DNA from: an uncultured Oscillospiraceae bacterium
Lineage (GTDB): Bacteria; Bacillota; Clostridia; Oscillospirales; Oscillospiraceae
Assembly: GCA_947629915.1 (NCBI GenBank)
Contig: CANRFN010000014.1
Location: forward strand, 1-64,000
DNA length: 64,000 nt
Direction of reading: 5' to 3'
The position numbers and the translations under genes were made by a program. Of the stretch, positions 45,109-54,641 are shown in pieces. Numbering within the stretch: the stretch's first letter is position 1; each line of letters starts with the position of its first letter. Below the pieces are notes generated by a model. It saw nothing but the letters and a program-made list of their open reading frames with translations, was not told where the DNA came from and did no database searches.

Positions 45109-46305
45109 TCAGCAGAACACGTACTGGGCCAGGCGGGAGAAGGCCTCCTGTACCCGGGAGAGGGGTAGGGCCAGATTCATACGGATGTGGCAGGGGCCGT
45201 GGAAGGGCCGCCCGTCCTGCCAGACCACGCCCACGTCCCAGCCGGCGTGCAGCACCTCGTCCATCGTCTTGCCGTGCGTTTCACACCACTCCGTGCAGTC
45301 CAGAAACAGCATGTACGTGCCCTGGGGCTTGGAGACATGGACGCCGGGGAAGTGCGCTGCGATATACCCGCAGGCAAAGTCCACGTTCCCCGCTATGACC
45401 TGCCGCAGCTCCTCCAGCCAGGCCTCTCCCGTGGGCGCATATGCGCCCACCAGGGCGTGCATGGAGAGGACGTTCATGGAGTTATAGTGGGAGAGGGCGG
45501 ACTCCCGGGCGATCCGGTCCTGGATGGTCTTGTTGAAGATGATGTGGTAGCTGCCCACGAGACCCGCCAGGTTGAAGGTCTTGGAGGGGGCGTAGAAGGC
45601 GGCGGTGCGGTTGCGGGCGTCCTCCGAGATGGACTGGGTGGGGATGTGGTGATAGCCCGGGAGGATGAGATCAGACCAGATCTCATCCGAGACCACGGAG
45701 ACGTCGTACTTGCGGAAGAGCTCCATGACGGCGGCCAGCTCCTCCCGCTCCCAGACCCGGCCGGTGGGGTTGTGCGGGGAGCAGATAATGGCGGCGTGGA
45801 TCTTGTATTCCCGGAGCTTTGCCTCCATGTCTGCAAGGTCCATCCGGTATATGCCGTTCTCGTCCTGGACCAGGGGGCTCAGCACAATTTTGAAGCCGTT
45901 GGCCTCCAGGCAGTGGGTGAAGCCGATGTACGTGGGGGAGTGGACCAGTACGGGATCGCCCTGGGAGCAGAACACCCGCAGGGCGCTGATCACACCGCCC
46001 AGCACGCCGTTCTCATAGGCGATGCAGTCTCTGGTGAGGCCGGTTACCCCGTTGTGGGTCTCCTGCCAGCGGACGATGGAATCATACCAGGCGTCCGAGG
46101 GGGAGAAGTATCCGAAGGCGGGGTGCTGGGTCCGGGCGATGATGGCCTCCTGGATGGAGGGCGGGACGGGGAAGTTCATGTCCGCCACCCACATGGGAAT
46201 GGCATCGAAGCCCTCCCGGGGTGCGGGGTACTCCTTCCCCACCATGTCCACTGCGATGGCGTCCTTTCCCCTGCGGTCCATGATAGAGGTGAAATCAAAA
46301 GGCAT
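45109..46305 (-). CDS. patB: PatB/MalY-type PLP-dependent C-S lyase (aminotransferase class I/II)
   Basis: 398 aa from the ATG at 46305 with GAGGAGA upstream. IPMWVADMNFPVPPSIQEAI is the PatB/MalY N-terminal motif; CSPHNPTGRVW and the PLP lysine in APSKTFNLAGLVG complete the fold. It should cleave cystathionine or cysteine conjugates to a thiol, ammonia and pyruvate. It is divergent from the Dlt-like operon and homologous to the PatB at that operon's far end. Confidence 0.92.
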   Translation of the reverse strand: MPFDFTSIMDRRGKDAIAVDMVGKEYPAPREGFDAIPMWVADMNFPVPPSIQEAIIARTQHPAFGYFSPSDAWYDSIVRWQETHNGVTGLTRDCIAYENGVLGGVISALRVFCSQGDPVLVHSPTYIGFTHCLEANGFKIVLSPLVQDENGIYRMDLADMEAKLREYKIHAAIICSPHNPTGRVWEREELAAVMELFRKYDVSVVSDEIWSDLILPGYHHIPTQSISEDARNRTAAFYAPSKTFNLAGLVGSYHIIFNKTIQDRIARESALSHYNSMNVLSMHALVGAYAPTGEAWLEELRQVIAGNVDFACGYIAAHFPGVHVSKPQGTYMLFLDCTEWCETHGKTMDEVLHAGWDVGVVWQDGRPFHGPCHIRMNLALPLSRVQEAFSRLAQYVFC

Positions 46306-46379
46306 GGCTGTCTCCTCGATTCTGTTCGTTTTCGCGGTCTGGGCCGGCCTTTTTCGGCACAATCGGCCCGCTATGGTGC

Positions 46380-46408
46380 AGGATAGCACAGGACGGGGGC
46401 GTTGTCCA
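46380..46408 (-). promoter_or_regulatory. Candidate promoter of patB
   Basis: On the minus strand TGGACA (46408-46403), 17-base spacer, TATCCT (46385-46380). Confidence 0.45.
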
Positions 46409-46713
46409 GAGGGACGGGGAAAGAAGGGTGGACCCTGGCTGAATGCGGTTCTAGACTGAGAATCTCCTGCGCCTGGGGCTGCCTCCTTTACAGATCTTTT
46501 GCAAAAATCTGGCGGATTCTGATACACGCTCCGGGGTATCATCGGCCTTACGGAGGGCGTGCGGGAGCCCGAACTTGGATACCCAACAATGATGGAAAAG
46601 ATCATAGTGGAATATCCAAAATTTTGCCGGTTCTGCGGCGGTAAAGGCAAGAAAAACATGGGAAAATGGGGCTATTTTGTGGAGGTTGCCCGCAATAACT
46701 CTCGGAAAAGCCG

Positions 46714-46742
46714 TTGAATTTGGGGTTGCAATGCGCTATAAT
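46714..46742 (+). promoter_or_regulatory. Promoter of the Dlt-like operon
   Basis: TTGAAT (46714-46719), 17-base spacer, TATAAT (46737-46742). About 80 bases before the start codon of the ligase gene. Confidence 0.8.
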
Positions 46743-46825
46743 GCCCCATTGACTGAAAATGGGCGGATTATGGGGTATTCCACCGGACTTTGGCGCCCTG
46801 CCGCCCGCTTCGAGGAGGTATTTCT

Positions 46826-48340
46826 GTGCAGCACAATGTGCTCAACGATCTCCGTACTGTGGTAAAGAGAAAGCCGGACAAGATCGCATTCTCCAACGGC
46901 ACGGACTCCCTCACCTTTGCCGAGCTGGACCGGAGGCGCAACGGCGTGGGCAGCTACATCGCCGGGTGCGGGATCCGGAAAAAGCCAGTGGTGGTGTTCA
47001 TGCGCAAGTCCCCGGCTGAGGTGGCGGCCTTCTTCGGGGTGATCACCGCCGGCTGTTGCTATGTGCCCATCGATGAGGAGATGCCCGCCGCCCGGATTCA
47101 GCTGATCCTGGACAACGTCCGCTCGCCCCTTGTGATCTGCGATGACCACACCATGGAGGTGGCCAGGTCCTTCGAACTGGGAGAGGGCAAGGCTGTCCTG
47201 TACAGCGATATCGCCGATACCCCGGTGGACGAACCCCTCCTGGAGGACATCTACCGCCATGCCATCGACACCGACCCCATCTACATCGTCTTCACCTCCG
47301 GCTCCACCGGGATCCCCAAGGGCGTGGCCGCCTGCCACCGGTCTGTGCTGGACTACGTGGAGCAGCTGTCTGAGGCTCTGGATTTCAACGAGGATACCGT
47401 ATTCGGCAGCCAGACCCCTCTCTACTTCGATGCCTGTCTCAAGGAGCTCTATCCCACCCTGAAGTTCGGCGCCACCACCTATCTCATCCCCAAGGAGCTG
47501 TTCTCCCTGCCGGTGAACCTGGTGGAGTACCTGAACCAGTACAAGATCAACACGATCTGCTGGGTGGTGTCCGCCCTCACCATGGTCTCCGCCTTCGACA
47601 CCTTCAGCGTGGTGAAGCCGGCGTACCTGCACACCGTGGCCTTCGGCAGCGAGGTCTTCCCCATGAAGCAATTCCGCCGCTGGAGAGAGGCCCTGCCCAA
47701 CGCCGTGTTCACCAACCTCTACGGCCCCACCGAGGGCACCGGCATGTGCTGCTTCTACCGCGTGGATCGCGAACTGGCAGACGGTGAGCCCATCCCCATC
47801 GGCAAGCCCTTCCCCAACCGGGAGGTCTTGCTGCTGAACAGTGACGGACAGCTGGCCGGCCCCGGAGAAGAGGGCGAGATCTGCATCCGGGGCACCGCGG
47901 TAACCCTCGGCTACTACAACGACCCCGAGCGCACCCGCCAGGCCTACGTCCAAAACCCCCTGCAGAGCGCCTATCCGGAGCTCATCTACAAGACCGGAGA
48001 CATCGGCAAGTACAACGCAGACGGGGACCTGGTGTTCGTCTCCCGGAAGGACTACCAGATCAAGCACATGGGCCACCGGATCGAGCTGGGGGAGATCGAG
48101 GTGAGCGCCAACATGCTGCCGGACGTGCGCATGGCCGCCTGCATCTACGACACCAACCGCAAGAAGATCGTGCTCTTTTACACCGGAGATCTCACCCCGG
48201 CGGAGATCACGGTGCAGCTGAAGACCAAACTGCCCCGGTACATGCTGCCGGGCAAGACGGTGCAGCTGGACATGCTGCCCTTTACCGCCAACGGCAAGAT
48301 AGACCGGGTGGCGCTGAAAAAGCAATACGAAGGGGCCTGA
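46826..48340 (+). CDS. DltA-like adenylating ligase
   Basis: 504 aa from GTG at 46826, seven bases after GAGGAGG. AMP-binding motif IVFTSGSTGIPKGVA (about 153-167), NLYGPTEGTGMCCF, GELGEIEV-type IELGEIEV and the C-terminal Lys in NGKIDRVALKK (about 489). YFDACLKELYPTLKFGATTY matches the DltA core region. It should activate an amino acid (D-alanine in true DltA) with ATP and load it on the carrier encoded next. Which acid is used here is not settled. First gene of a ten-gene same-strand cluster behind a good promoter. Confidence 0.85.
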   Translation: MQHNVLNDLRTVVKRKPDKIAFSNGTDSLTFAELDRRRNGVGSYIAGCGIRKKPVVVFMRKSPAEVAAFFGVITAGCCYVPIDEEMPAARIQLILDNVRSPLVICDDHTMEVARSFELGEGKAVLYSDIADTPVDEPLLEDIYRHAIDTDPIYIVFTSGSTGIPKGVAACHRSVLDYVEQLSEALDFNEDTVFGSQTPLYFDACLKELYPTLKFGATTYLIPKELFSLPVNLVEYLNQYKINTICWVVSALTMVSAFDTFSVVKPAYLHTVAFGSEVFPMKQFRRWREALPNAVFTNLYGPTEGTGMCCFYRVDRELADGEPIPIGKPFPNREVLLLNSDGQLAGPGEEGEICIRGTAVTLGYYNDPERTRQAYVQNPLQSAYPELIYKTGDIGKYNADGDLVFVSRKDYQIKHMGHRIELGEIEVSANMLPDVRMAACIYDTNRKKIVLFYTGDLTPAEITVQLKTKLPRYMLPGKTVQLDMLPFTANGKIDRVALKKQYEGA

Positions 48341-48372
48341 GCCCTGCTATCTATTTAAGGAGGAACATTCCC

Positions 48373-48603
48373 ATGGAAGAACTGCTGAGCATTCTCAACG
48401 ACCGCCATCCCGACATCGACTTCACCACCCGGGAGCACCTCATCGACGAGGCCGTCCTGGACTCCATGGACATCGTAAGCATGGTCCAGGAGATCGCCGA
48501 GACCTTTGATGTCACCATCACCGCCCGGGACATCAAGCCGGAGAACTTCAACTCCGCCAAGGCGCTGTATGCCCTGATTCAGCGGCTGCAGGACGAGGAG
48601 TAA
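48373..48603 (+). CDS. DltC-like carrier protein
   Basis: 76 aa. The phosphopantetheine serine is in VLDSMDIVSMVQEIAETFDV (about residue 35), and the surrounding helices fit acyl/D-alanyl carrier proteins. AAGGAGG precedes the ATG. It would receive the activated acid from the ligase upstream and deliver it to the MBOAT protein downstream. Confidence 0.88.
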   Translation: MEELLSILNDRHPDIDFTTREHLIDEAVLDSMDIVSMVQEIAETFDVTITARDIKPENFNSAKALYALIQRLQDEE

Positions 48604-48638
48604 CCGCTCAATAAAACTGGCATGGAAGGGTTGCCCGC

Positions 48639-50237
48639 ATGCTCTTTACATCGTATGGATTTTTCGGCTTTCTGCTGATTCTCTTTCTGCTGTACTACAC
48701 CATCCCCCGCAGGTTTCAGTGGGTGCTGCTGCTTCTGGGCAGCTATCTCTTCTACTGCATCTCCGGCCCCACCAACCTGGTGTACATCCTCTGCACCACC
48801 CTCACCACCTGGTATGCGGCAAGGCGGATCGCGGCGAACCAGCAGCGGCAGAAGGCCTACCTGAGAGAACACAAAGAGGACCTGTCCCGGGAGGAGAAGA
48901 AGTCCTATCGGGAGGGCCAGAAGAAGATCCGCCGGCGCTGGGTGGCCGGGTGCCTGCTGCTGAACCTGGCGGTGCTGGGTGTGGTGAAGTACACCGGCTT
49001 TGTGATCGCCAATCTGAACGGCATCCTTCACGCCTTCGGGGGCACCGTGGAGCTCACCTGGGCGTCCATCGCCCTGCCCATGGGCATCTCCTTCTACACC
49101 TTTATGGCCATAGGGTATCTCATCGATGTGTACCGGGAGACGGTGCCGGCGGAGCAGAACCCCTTCCGATTCGCCCTCTTTGTCTCCTTCTTCCCCCAAC
49201 TGGTGCAGGGCCCCATCGGCCGGTACGGCGATCTGGCCCCGGGCCTTCTGGGCGAGCATCCCTTTGATGCCCACACCGTCACCCGGGGGCTCCAGCGGAT
49301 GCTGTGGGGCTACTTTAAGAAGATGGTGGTGGCAGACCGGGTGCTCACCGCGGTTACCACCATCATCGGGGACACCACCGCATACTCCGGGGCGTACATC
49401 CTCTTCGGCATGGTGCTGTACACCGTGGAGCTCTACGCAGACTTCACCGGCGGCATCGACATCACCATCGGCATCGCGGAGGCGCTGGGCATCCCCATGG
49501 CGGAGAACTTCCACCGCCCGTACTTCTCCAAATCTCTCAAGGAGTACTGGCGCCGGTGGCACATCACCATGTGTTCCTGGTTCCGGGACTACCTCTTCTA
49601 CCCGGTGTCCACCAGCAAGTGGATGCTGAAGATCACCAAGGCCGCCCGCAGCCGCCTCGGCGAGCGGGTTGGGAAGCGGATCCCGGTGTACCTCTGCTCC
49701 TTCACCGTGTGGCTGGCCACCGGCGTCTGGCACGGCGCCAGCTGGAACTTCATCGTCTGGGGCCTCGCCAACTGGGTTGTGCTGATGCTCTCCGAGGAGC
49801 TGGAGCCCCTCTACGCCAAGTTCCACGCCAGATTCCCCGGCCTGGACAACCGAAACCTGCCGTACAAGATCTTCGCCGTGGGCCGCACGTTCCTGCTGAT
49901 CTGCGTGCTGAACCTCTTCGACATCACAAGCTCCATCGGGGAGACCTTCCGGGCGCTGGTCTCTATCTTCACCGCGGGCAACTGGCCTGTCCTCTGGGAC
50001 GGCTCGCTGCTGGAATTGGGCCTCACCGGCCTGGACTACGGCATCGCAGGTGTGGCCTGCATCATCATGCTGGCCGTGAGCCTCGTGCAACGCCGCGGCA
50101 GCGTCCGGGACAAGATCTACGCCAAGCCCTATCCGGTGCGCTTTGTCCTGTGGTACGGCCTCTTTCTCATCGTGCTGCTGATGGGCGCATACGGCATCGG
50201 GTACGACGCCAGTCAGTTTATCTATAACCGCTTCTAG
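48639..50237 (+). CDS. MBOAT-family acyltransferase (DltB/AlgI-like)
   Basis: 532 aa, about 11 membrane segments. MLFTSYGFFGFLLILFLLYY at the N-terminus, QGPIGRYGDL, GIDITIGIAEALGI, LKEYWRRWHITMCSWFRDYL and catalytic His in TGVWHGASWNFIVWG (about 365) are diagnostic. A charged cytosolic insert (about 65-105, EDLSREEKKSYREGQKK) follows the second segment. Placement after DltA/DltC-like genes suggests it takes the aminoacyl (or acyl) group from the carrier protein and passes it outward. Confidence 0.92.
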   Translation: MLFTSYGFFGFLLILFLLYYTIPRRFQWVLLLLGSYLFYCISGPTNLVYILCTTLTTWYAARRIAANQQRQKAYLREHKEDLSREEKKSYREGQKKIRRRWVAGCLLLNLAVLGVVKYTGFVIANLNGILHAFGGTVELTWASIALPMGISFYTFMAIGYLIDVYRETVPAEQNPFRFALFVSFFPQLVQGPIGRYGDLAPGLLGEHPFDAHTVTRGLQRMLWGYFKKMVVADRVLTAVTTIIGDTTAYSGAYILFGMVLYTVELYADFTGGIDITIGIAEALGIPMAENFHRPYFSKSLKEYWRRWHITMCSWFRDYLFYPVSTSKWMLKITKAARSRLGERVGKRIPVYLCSFTVWLATGVWHGASWNFIVWGLANWVVLMLSEELEPLYAKFHARFPGLDNRNLPYKIFAVGRTFLLICVLNLFDITSSIGETFRALVSIFTAGNWPVLWDGSLLELGLTGLDYGIAGVACIIMLAVSLVQRRGSVRDKIYAKPYPVRFVLWYGLFLIVLLMGAYGIGYDASQFIYNRF

Positions 50238-50250
50238 GGGGGCAGAGACA

Positions 50251-51315
50251 GTGCCAACAGCCGAAAAGCGAAAGACAAAGGGCCTTGTGAAATTCCTGGT
50301 CTCCGCTGTGATCGCCATCGCCGGCGTGCTCTTCCTGCAGCAGCTGCTGCAGCCCAAGTACGTGGACGGGGTGGTAGAGGGCGCCTTTGTGGCGGAGTTC
50401 TACCGGGAGGAGAACAAGGACTTTGACGTCATCTTCATCGGGGACTGCGAGGTCTATGAGAACTTCTCCCCCCAGGTGCTGTGGGACGAGTACGGCATCC
50501 ACAGCTACATCCGCGGCAGCGCGGAGCAGTACATCATGCAGTCCTATTATCTCTTAGAGGACACCCTCCGGTACGAGAAGCCGGACGTGGTGGTCTTCAA
50601 CATCCAGTCCCTGCAGTTCAACGAGGCCCAGAGCGAGGCCTATAACCGGATGTCCATCGAGGGCATGGAGTGGTCTCCCGCCAAGGTGGGGGCCATCCTG
50701 TCCTCCATGCGGCCGGAGGAGCACTTCCTGGACTACGTGTTCCCCATTCTCCGGTACCACAGCCGCTGGAGCGAGCTGGCATCCACGGACGTGGAGTACC
50801 TTTTCAAAACCAAGCCCGTGTCCTTCAACGGGTACTACATGCGGGTGGATGTCCGGCCGGCGGAGAACGTCCCCACCGGCAGACCCCTGGCGGACTACAG
50901 CTTCGGGGACAACGCCTGGTCCTACCTGGACAAGATCGTGGACCTCTGCGCCGAGAACGACATCCAGCTGCTGCTCATCAAGGCCCCCAGCCTCTATCCG
51001 TACTGGTATCCCCAGTGGGAGGAGCAGGTGGACGCCTATGCGGCGGAGCACAACCTGCCCTACCTGAACTTCCTGGAGCTCCAGGACGAGGTGGGCCTGG
51101 ACTACAACACCGACACCTATGACGCCGGCCTCCACATGAATCTCTCCGGCGCGGAGAAGCTGTCTCACTGGCTGGGCGCCTATCTGCGGGAGAATATGGG
51201 GCTGCAGGACCGGCGGGGAGACCCCGAACTGGACGCCATCTGGGACGAAAACCGGGCGGCGTACCAGGCGGAGATCGCAGCCCAGTACGAACGATATGGC
51301 ATGAAGGCGGACTGA
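50251..51315 (+). CDS. DltD-position SGNH-like protein with Cys in the nucleophile block
   Basis: 354 aa from GTG at 50251 (AGGGGGG upstream). One N-terminal membrane segment (about 12-32), then an SGNH-like fold: block I is VIFIGDCEVYENFSP, where the usual GDS Ser is Cys, and the C-terminal Asp-x-x-His is DAGLHMNLSG (about 290). I recall GDCEVYEN as the rule in a large Clostridial family, so this is not a one-off mutation. It is the likely outer-face transferase partner of the MBOAT protein 13 bases upstream, in the place where DltD sits in dlt operons. Confidence 0.82.
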   Translation: MPTAEKRKTKGLVKFLVSAVIAIAGVLFLQQLLQPKYVDGVVEGAFVAEFYREENKDFDVIFIGDCEVYENFSPQVLWDEYGIHSYIRGSAEQYIMQSYYLLEDTLRYEKPDVVVFNIQSLQFNEAQSEAYNRMSIEGMEWSPAKVGAILSSMRPEEHFLDYVFPILRYHSRWSELASTDVEYLFKTKPVSFNGYYMRVDVRPAENVPTGRPLADYSFGDNAWSYLDKIVDLCAENDIQLLLIKAPSLYPYWYPQWEEQVDAYAAEHNLPYLNFLELQDEVGLDYNTDTYDAGLHMNLSGAEKLSHWLGAYLRENMGLQDRRGDPELDAIWDENRAAYQAEIAAQYERYGMKAD

Positions 51316-51318
51316 ACC

Positions 51319-53160
51319 ATGTGCGGAATTTGCGGTATGTTTGACATCACAGGGCGGCGCCGGCCGTCCAGCGCGGTGGCGGAGGCGATGCTCTACGCCA
51401 TCCGCCACCGGGGCCCGGACGGACAGCGGGTGCTGGCCCTGGACCAGGCGGTGCTGGGCTTCAACCGGCTGAGCTTCCTGGACCTGGACGGCGGCATGCA
51501 GCCGCTGCAGAACGAGGACCGGACGGTCTCCATGATCTGCAACGGGGAGATCTTCAACTACCGGGAGCTCCGGGAGGAGCTGCTCGCCAAGGGGCACGTC
51601 TTCCAGACCAAGACCGATGTGGAGGTGATCGTCCACCTCTACGAGGAGTGCGGCCTGGACTTCCCCAAGCGCCTCAACGGACAGTTTGCCATCGCCCTGG
51701 TGGACACCAAGGAGAACCGGATGCTGCTGGTCCGGGACCAGATCGGCATCTGTCCCCTCTTCTACACGGTCCAGGACGGCACGGTGATCTTCGCCTCGGA
51801 GATCAAGGCCATCCTGGAGGCCCCGGGGGTGCCCCGCAAGCTGAATCTGAAGGCCGTGGACCAGCTGATGAACTACCCCGGCGTGGTGTCCCCCAACACC
51901 TTCTTCCGAGACATCTGGTCTCTCCGGGCGGGGCACCTGCTGGAGATCCGGCCCAACCAGGAGATCCGGGACATCGAGTTCTGGGACATGATCTATCCCC
52001 AGGAGGAGCCGGAGGATCTGGGCTTGGACTATTACACCGAGCGGCTCCGGGAGCTCATGAAGCAGGCCATCGCCCGGCGCCTCGTGGCAGACGTGCCCAT
52101 CGGCTTCTACATCAGCGGCGGCCTGGACAGCTCCATCGTGGCCTGCTTTATCGGAAAGTACCTCCTGAACAGCTACTACTCCTTCTCCGCGGAGATCGGC
52201 TCCGGGGACCTGGACGAGAGCCGCTTTCAGAAGATCATCAAGGACACCGTCCACTCCCAGCACTACAGCACCAAGGTGGCGGAGGAGGAGATCTGGGAGA
52301 ACCTCTCCGCCGTGATCTACCACGCGGAGTCCGGGGTGAAGGAGAGCTACGATGTGGCCGCCTTTCTGCTCTCCGGCCTGGTGCGCCAGTCTCCCGCCAA
52401 GGCGGTGCTCACCGGCCAGGGCTCGGACGAGTTCTTCTGCGGCTATGTGGGCTACATGCTGGACCAGTTCCGCTTCATGCAGCGTGCCTCCATGAGCGAG
52501 GAGGAGAAGGCCGCTAACGAACTGCTGTGGGGAGACCCGTACTTCCGCTATGAGCGGATCCACCCGGAGATCCGAAAGATCCAGCGCACCCTGTACAGCA
52601 AGGACCTGCGGGGGGAGATCGACCACTTCTCCGCCTGGGCCGAGAGCCCCATCGATGTGAACAAGGTGAAGGGCCTGAGTGATCAGCGGCGGCGGTCCTA
52701 CATAGACTACAAGCTGCGCCTCTCCGATCACCTTTTGGGCGAGCACGGGGACCGGATGTTCTTCTCCCACTCCGTAGAGGGACGGCACCCCTTCCTGGAC
52801 GCGGAGCTGCTGCAGTTTGTGGCCCAGATGCCGGACAAGTACAAGCTCAACGGCACCAACGAGAAGTACATCCTCAAGAAGGCGGGCAAGGGCATCGTGC
52901 CGGACGAGATCCTGAAGCGGAAGAAGTTCCCCTTCCAGGCCCCGGGCATGTCCGCCATGGTGAAGAAGCCCAGCGGGCACATCGTCCTGGACGACAGCAT
53001 CATCCGCAAGTACAACATCTTCGATGCAGACGCCATCCGGGACATGAAGGCCATGTACCAGCAGGAGGACTTCAAGCTCATGGGCGCCTACGACATCGAC
53101 TACCTGCTGATCGCCCTCACCGTTACCATGCTCTGCGAGCAGTTCCATCTCAGCGTATAG
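51319..53160 (+). CDS. asnB: Glutamine-hydrolysing asparagine synthetase-type amidotransferase
   Basis: 613 aa, three bases after the preceding stop. Cys2 (MCGICGMF) is the glutaminase nucleophile; RHRGPDGQ and NGEIFNYRELR are class II amidotransferase motifs; ISGGLDSSIVACFIGKY (about 264-280) is the PP-loop of the synthetase half. It should use glutamine and ATP to amidate a carboxylate. In this operon the substrate may be the carboxylate carried or attached by the Dlt-like system rather than free aspartate, but that is inference. Asparagine-synthetase homologues are known in several cell-surface and peptide-modification clusters. Confidence 0.9.
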   Translation: MCGICGMFDITGRRRPSSAVAEAMLYAIRHRGPDGQRVLALDQAVLGFNRLSFLDLDGGMQPLQNEDRTVSMICNGEIFNYRELREELLAKGHVFQTKTDVEVIVHLYEECGLDFPKRLNGQFAIALVDTKENRMLLVRDQIGICPLFYTVQDGTVIFASEIKAILEAPGVPRKLNLKAVDQLMNYPGVVSPNTFFRDIWSLRAGHLLEIRPNQEIRDIEFWDMIYPQEEPEDLGLDYYTERLRELMKQAIARRLVADVPIGFYISGGLDSSIVACFIGKYLLNSYYSFSAEIGSGDLDESRFQKIIKDTVHSQHYSTKVAEEEIWENLSAVIYHAESGVKESYDVAAFLLSGLVRQSPAKAVLTGQGSDEFFCGYVGYMLDQFRFMQRASMSEEEKAANELLWGDPYFRYERIHPEIRKIQRTLYSKDLRGEIDHFSAWAESPIDVNKVKGLSDQRRRSYIDYKLRLSDHLLGEHGDRMFFSHSVEGRHPFLDAELLQFVAQMPDKYKLNGTNEKYILKKAGKGIVPDEILKRKKFPFQAPGMSAMVKKPSGHIVLDDSIIRKYNIFDADAIRDMKAMYQQEDFKLMGAYDIDYLLIALTVTMLCEQFHLSV

Positions 53161-53171
53161 AAGGTGTGTGT

Positions 53172-54641
53172 ATGAGACGCAATGCGATGATCCGGGGTGC
53201 GGCCGGGACCTTGGCGCTGCTGCTCCTGCTGTCTGGCTGCGGCGGCCACGAGAAGACGCCCCCGGAGCCCACCCCTGCACCCACCCAGCATCTGCTGATC
53301 CCGGAGCCGGAACACTCTGTGCCGCCCACCCCGGAACCCACGCCGGAGCCCACCCCCACGGCGCCGCAGGACACGGTGCCCCCGGTGATCTCCGGCATGC
53401 AGAACCTCACCGTGGAAGTGGGCGGCACGGTGTCCTACCGAAGCGGCGTCTCCGCCGTGGACGATGTGGACGGCGATGTCCCCCTCTCCATCGACACCTC
53501 CTACGTGGACCTCACCGCCCCCGGCGAGTACCCGGTGGTGTACTCCGCCGTGGACGCCGCCGGCAACCTCACCGAGGAGGTGGTGCTGCTCACCGTGGTG
53601 GAGCCGGAGCCCACTCCCGCGCCGGACCCGGTGGAGGACCAGGTCTACGCCAGGATCGATGAGATCCTGCCCACCATCATCAACGACTCCATGACAGCCC
53701 GCCAGAAGGCGGAGGCCATCTTCAAGTACATCACCAATCACGTCTGGTATGTGAGCGTCCAGGACGATGGCTGGGCCAATGCGGCCTTCTATGCCCTGAA
53801 AAACCAGAAGGGCGATTGCTACAACTACTGGGCCCTGTCCAAGGCCATGCTCACCCGCGCCGGCGTTCCCACCCTGGACGTGGAGCGCATGGGCGGCAAC
53901 TCCGATCACTACTGGCTGTTGGTAGACGTGGGAGACGAGGCGGGCTGGTATCATTTCGACCCCTGCCCCCACCCGGAAGGACACCCCATCACCTGCTGCC
54001 TGCTCCGGGAGGACGAGGTCTACGCGTACAGCCTGAAGCTGAACCTTTACTCCACCTACTACAAGAACTACTACGGCTGGGACATCGAGAACTGCCCGGT
54101 GAAGGTGGCCGGGGCGGACCTGGTGTCCCAGGTGCCCCAGCCCACCATACCGCCGGCACCCCCGCCCACGCCCACACCAGAACCTACGCCGGAACCGGAG
54201 GTGCCTACGGAGCCGGAGACGCCGACAGAGCCGGAGACACCTACCGAACCTGAGGTACCTACTGAACCGGAGACGCCGACAGAGCCGGAGGTACCTACTG
54301 AACCGGAGACACCTACCGAACCGGAGGTACCGGTGGAGCCGGAGACCCCGACCGAACCGGAGGTACCTACGGAGCCTGAGACACCCACCGAGCCGGAGAC
54401 CCCCACGGAACCGGAGGCACCTGTACAGACCGAGACCCCCATGGAGCCGGAGACGCCTACGGAACCGGAGGCACCGGTAGAGCCTGACACACCCACCGAA
54501 CCGGAGGCACCCGTACAGACCGAGGCCCCCATGGAGCCGGAGACGCCCGCCGAGCCCGAAGCGCCGGTGGAGCCGGAACAGCCCGCGGAACCGGAACCGC
54601 CTGCCGAACCCGGGGCAGGGGAGGGGCAGGACAGCCCATGA
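53172..54641 (+). CDS. Lipoprotein transglutaminase with Ig-like domain and long PT/E repeat tail
   Basis: 489 aa. Lipobox LSGC, a short Pro linker, an Ig/HYR-like domain (about 75-145: VSAVDDVDGDVPLSID, YSAVDAAGN), then a transglutaminase-like domain with Cys in GDCYNYWALSKAML (about 216), His in DHYWLLVDV (about 246) and Asp in YHFDPCPH (about 262). The last about 150 residues are repeats of TEPETP and TEPEVP. The tail could span the wall and is the most variable part. Stop overlaps the next start by 4 bases. Confidence 0.85.
   Translation: MRRNAMIRGAAGTLALLLLLSGCGGHEKTPPEPTPAPTQHLLIPEPEHSVPPTPEPTPEPTPTAPQDTVPPVISGMQNLTVEVGGTVSYRSGVSAVDDVDGDVPLSIDTSYVDLTAPGEYPVVYSAVDAAGNLTEEVVLLTVVEPEPTPAPDPVEDQVYARIDEILPTIINDSMTARQKAEAIFKYITNHVWYVSVQDDGWANAAFYALKNQKGDCYNYWALSKAMLTRAGVPTLDVERMGGNSDHYWLLVDVGDEAGWYHFDPCPHPEGHPITCCLLREDEVYAYSLKLNLYSTYYKNYYGWDIENCPVKVAGADLVSQVPQPTIPPAPPPTPTPEPTPEPEVPTEPETPTEPETPTEPEVPTEPETPTEPEVPTEPETPTEPEVPVEPETPTEPEVPTEPETPTEPETPTEPEAPVQTETPMEPETPTEPEAPVEPDTPTEPEAPVQTEAPMEPETPAEPEAPVEPEQPAEPEPPAEPGAGEGQDSP

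Larger units (their letters stand above)
46306..46825. other. Divergent intergenic region
   Basis: 520 bases with no supported gene, carrying the leftward promoter for patB and the rightward promoter for the Dlt-like operon. Nothing else recognised. Confidence 0.55.

Noticed and set aside
45144..46659. N-terminal extension of PatB up to 46659
   Set aside because: PatB family proteins start at the MPFDF position; the extension covers the intergenic promoter region and is not protein-like.
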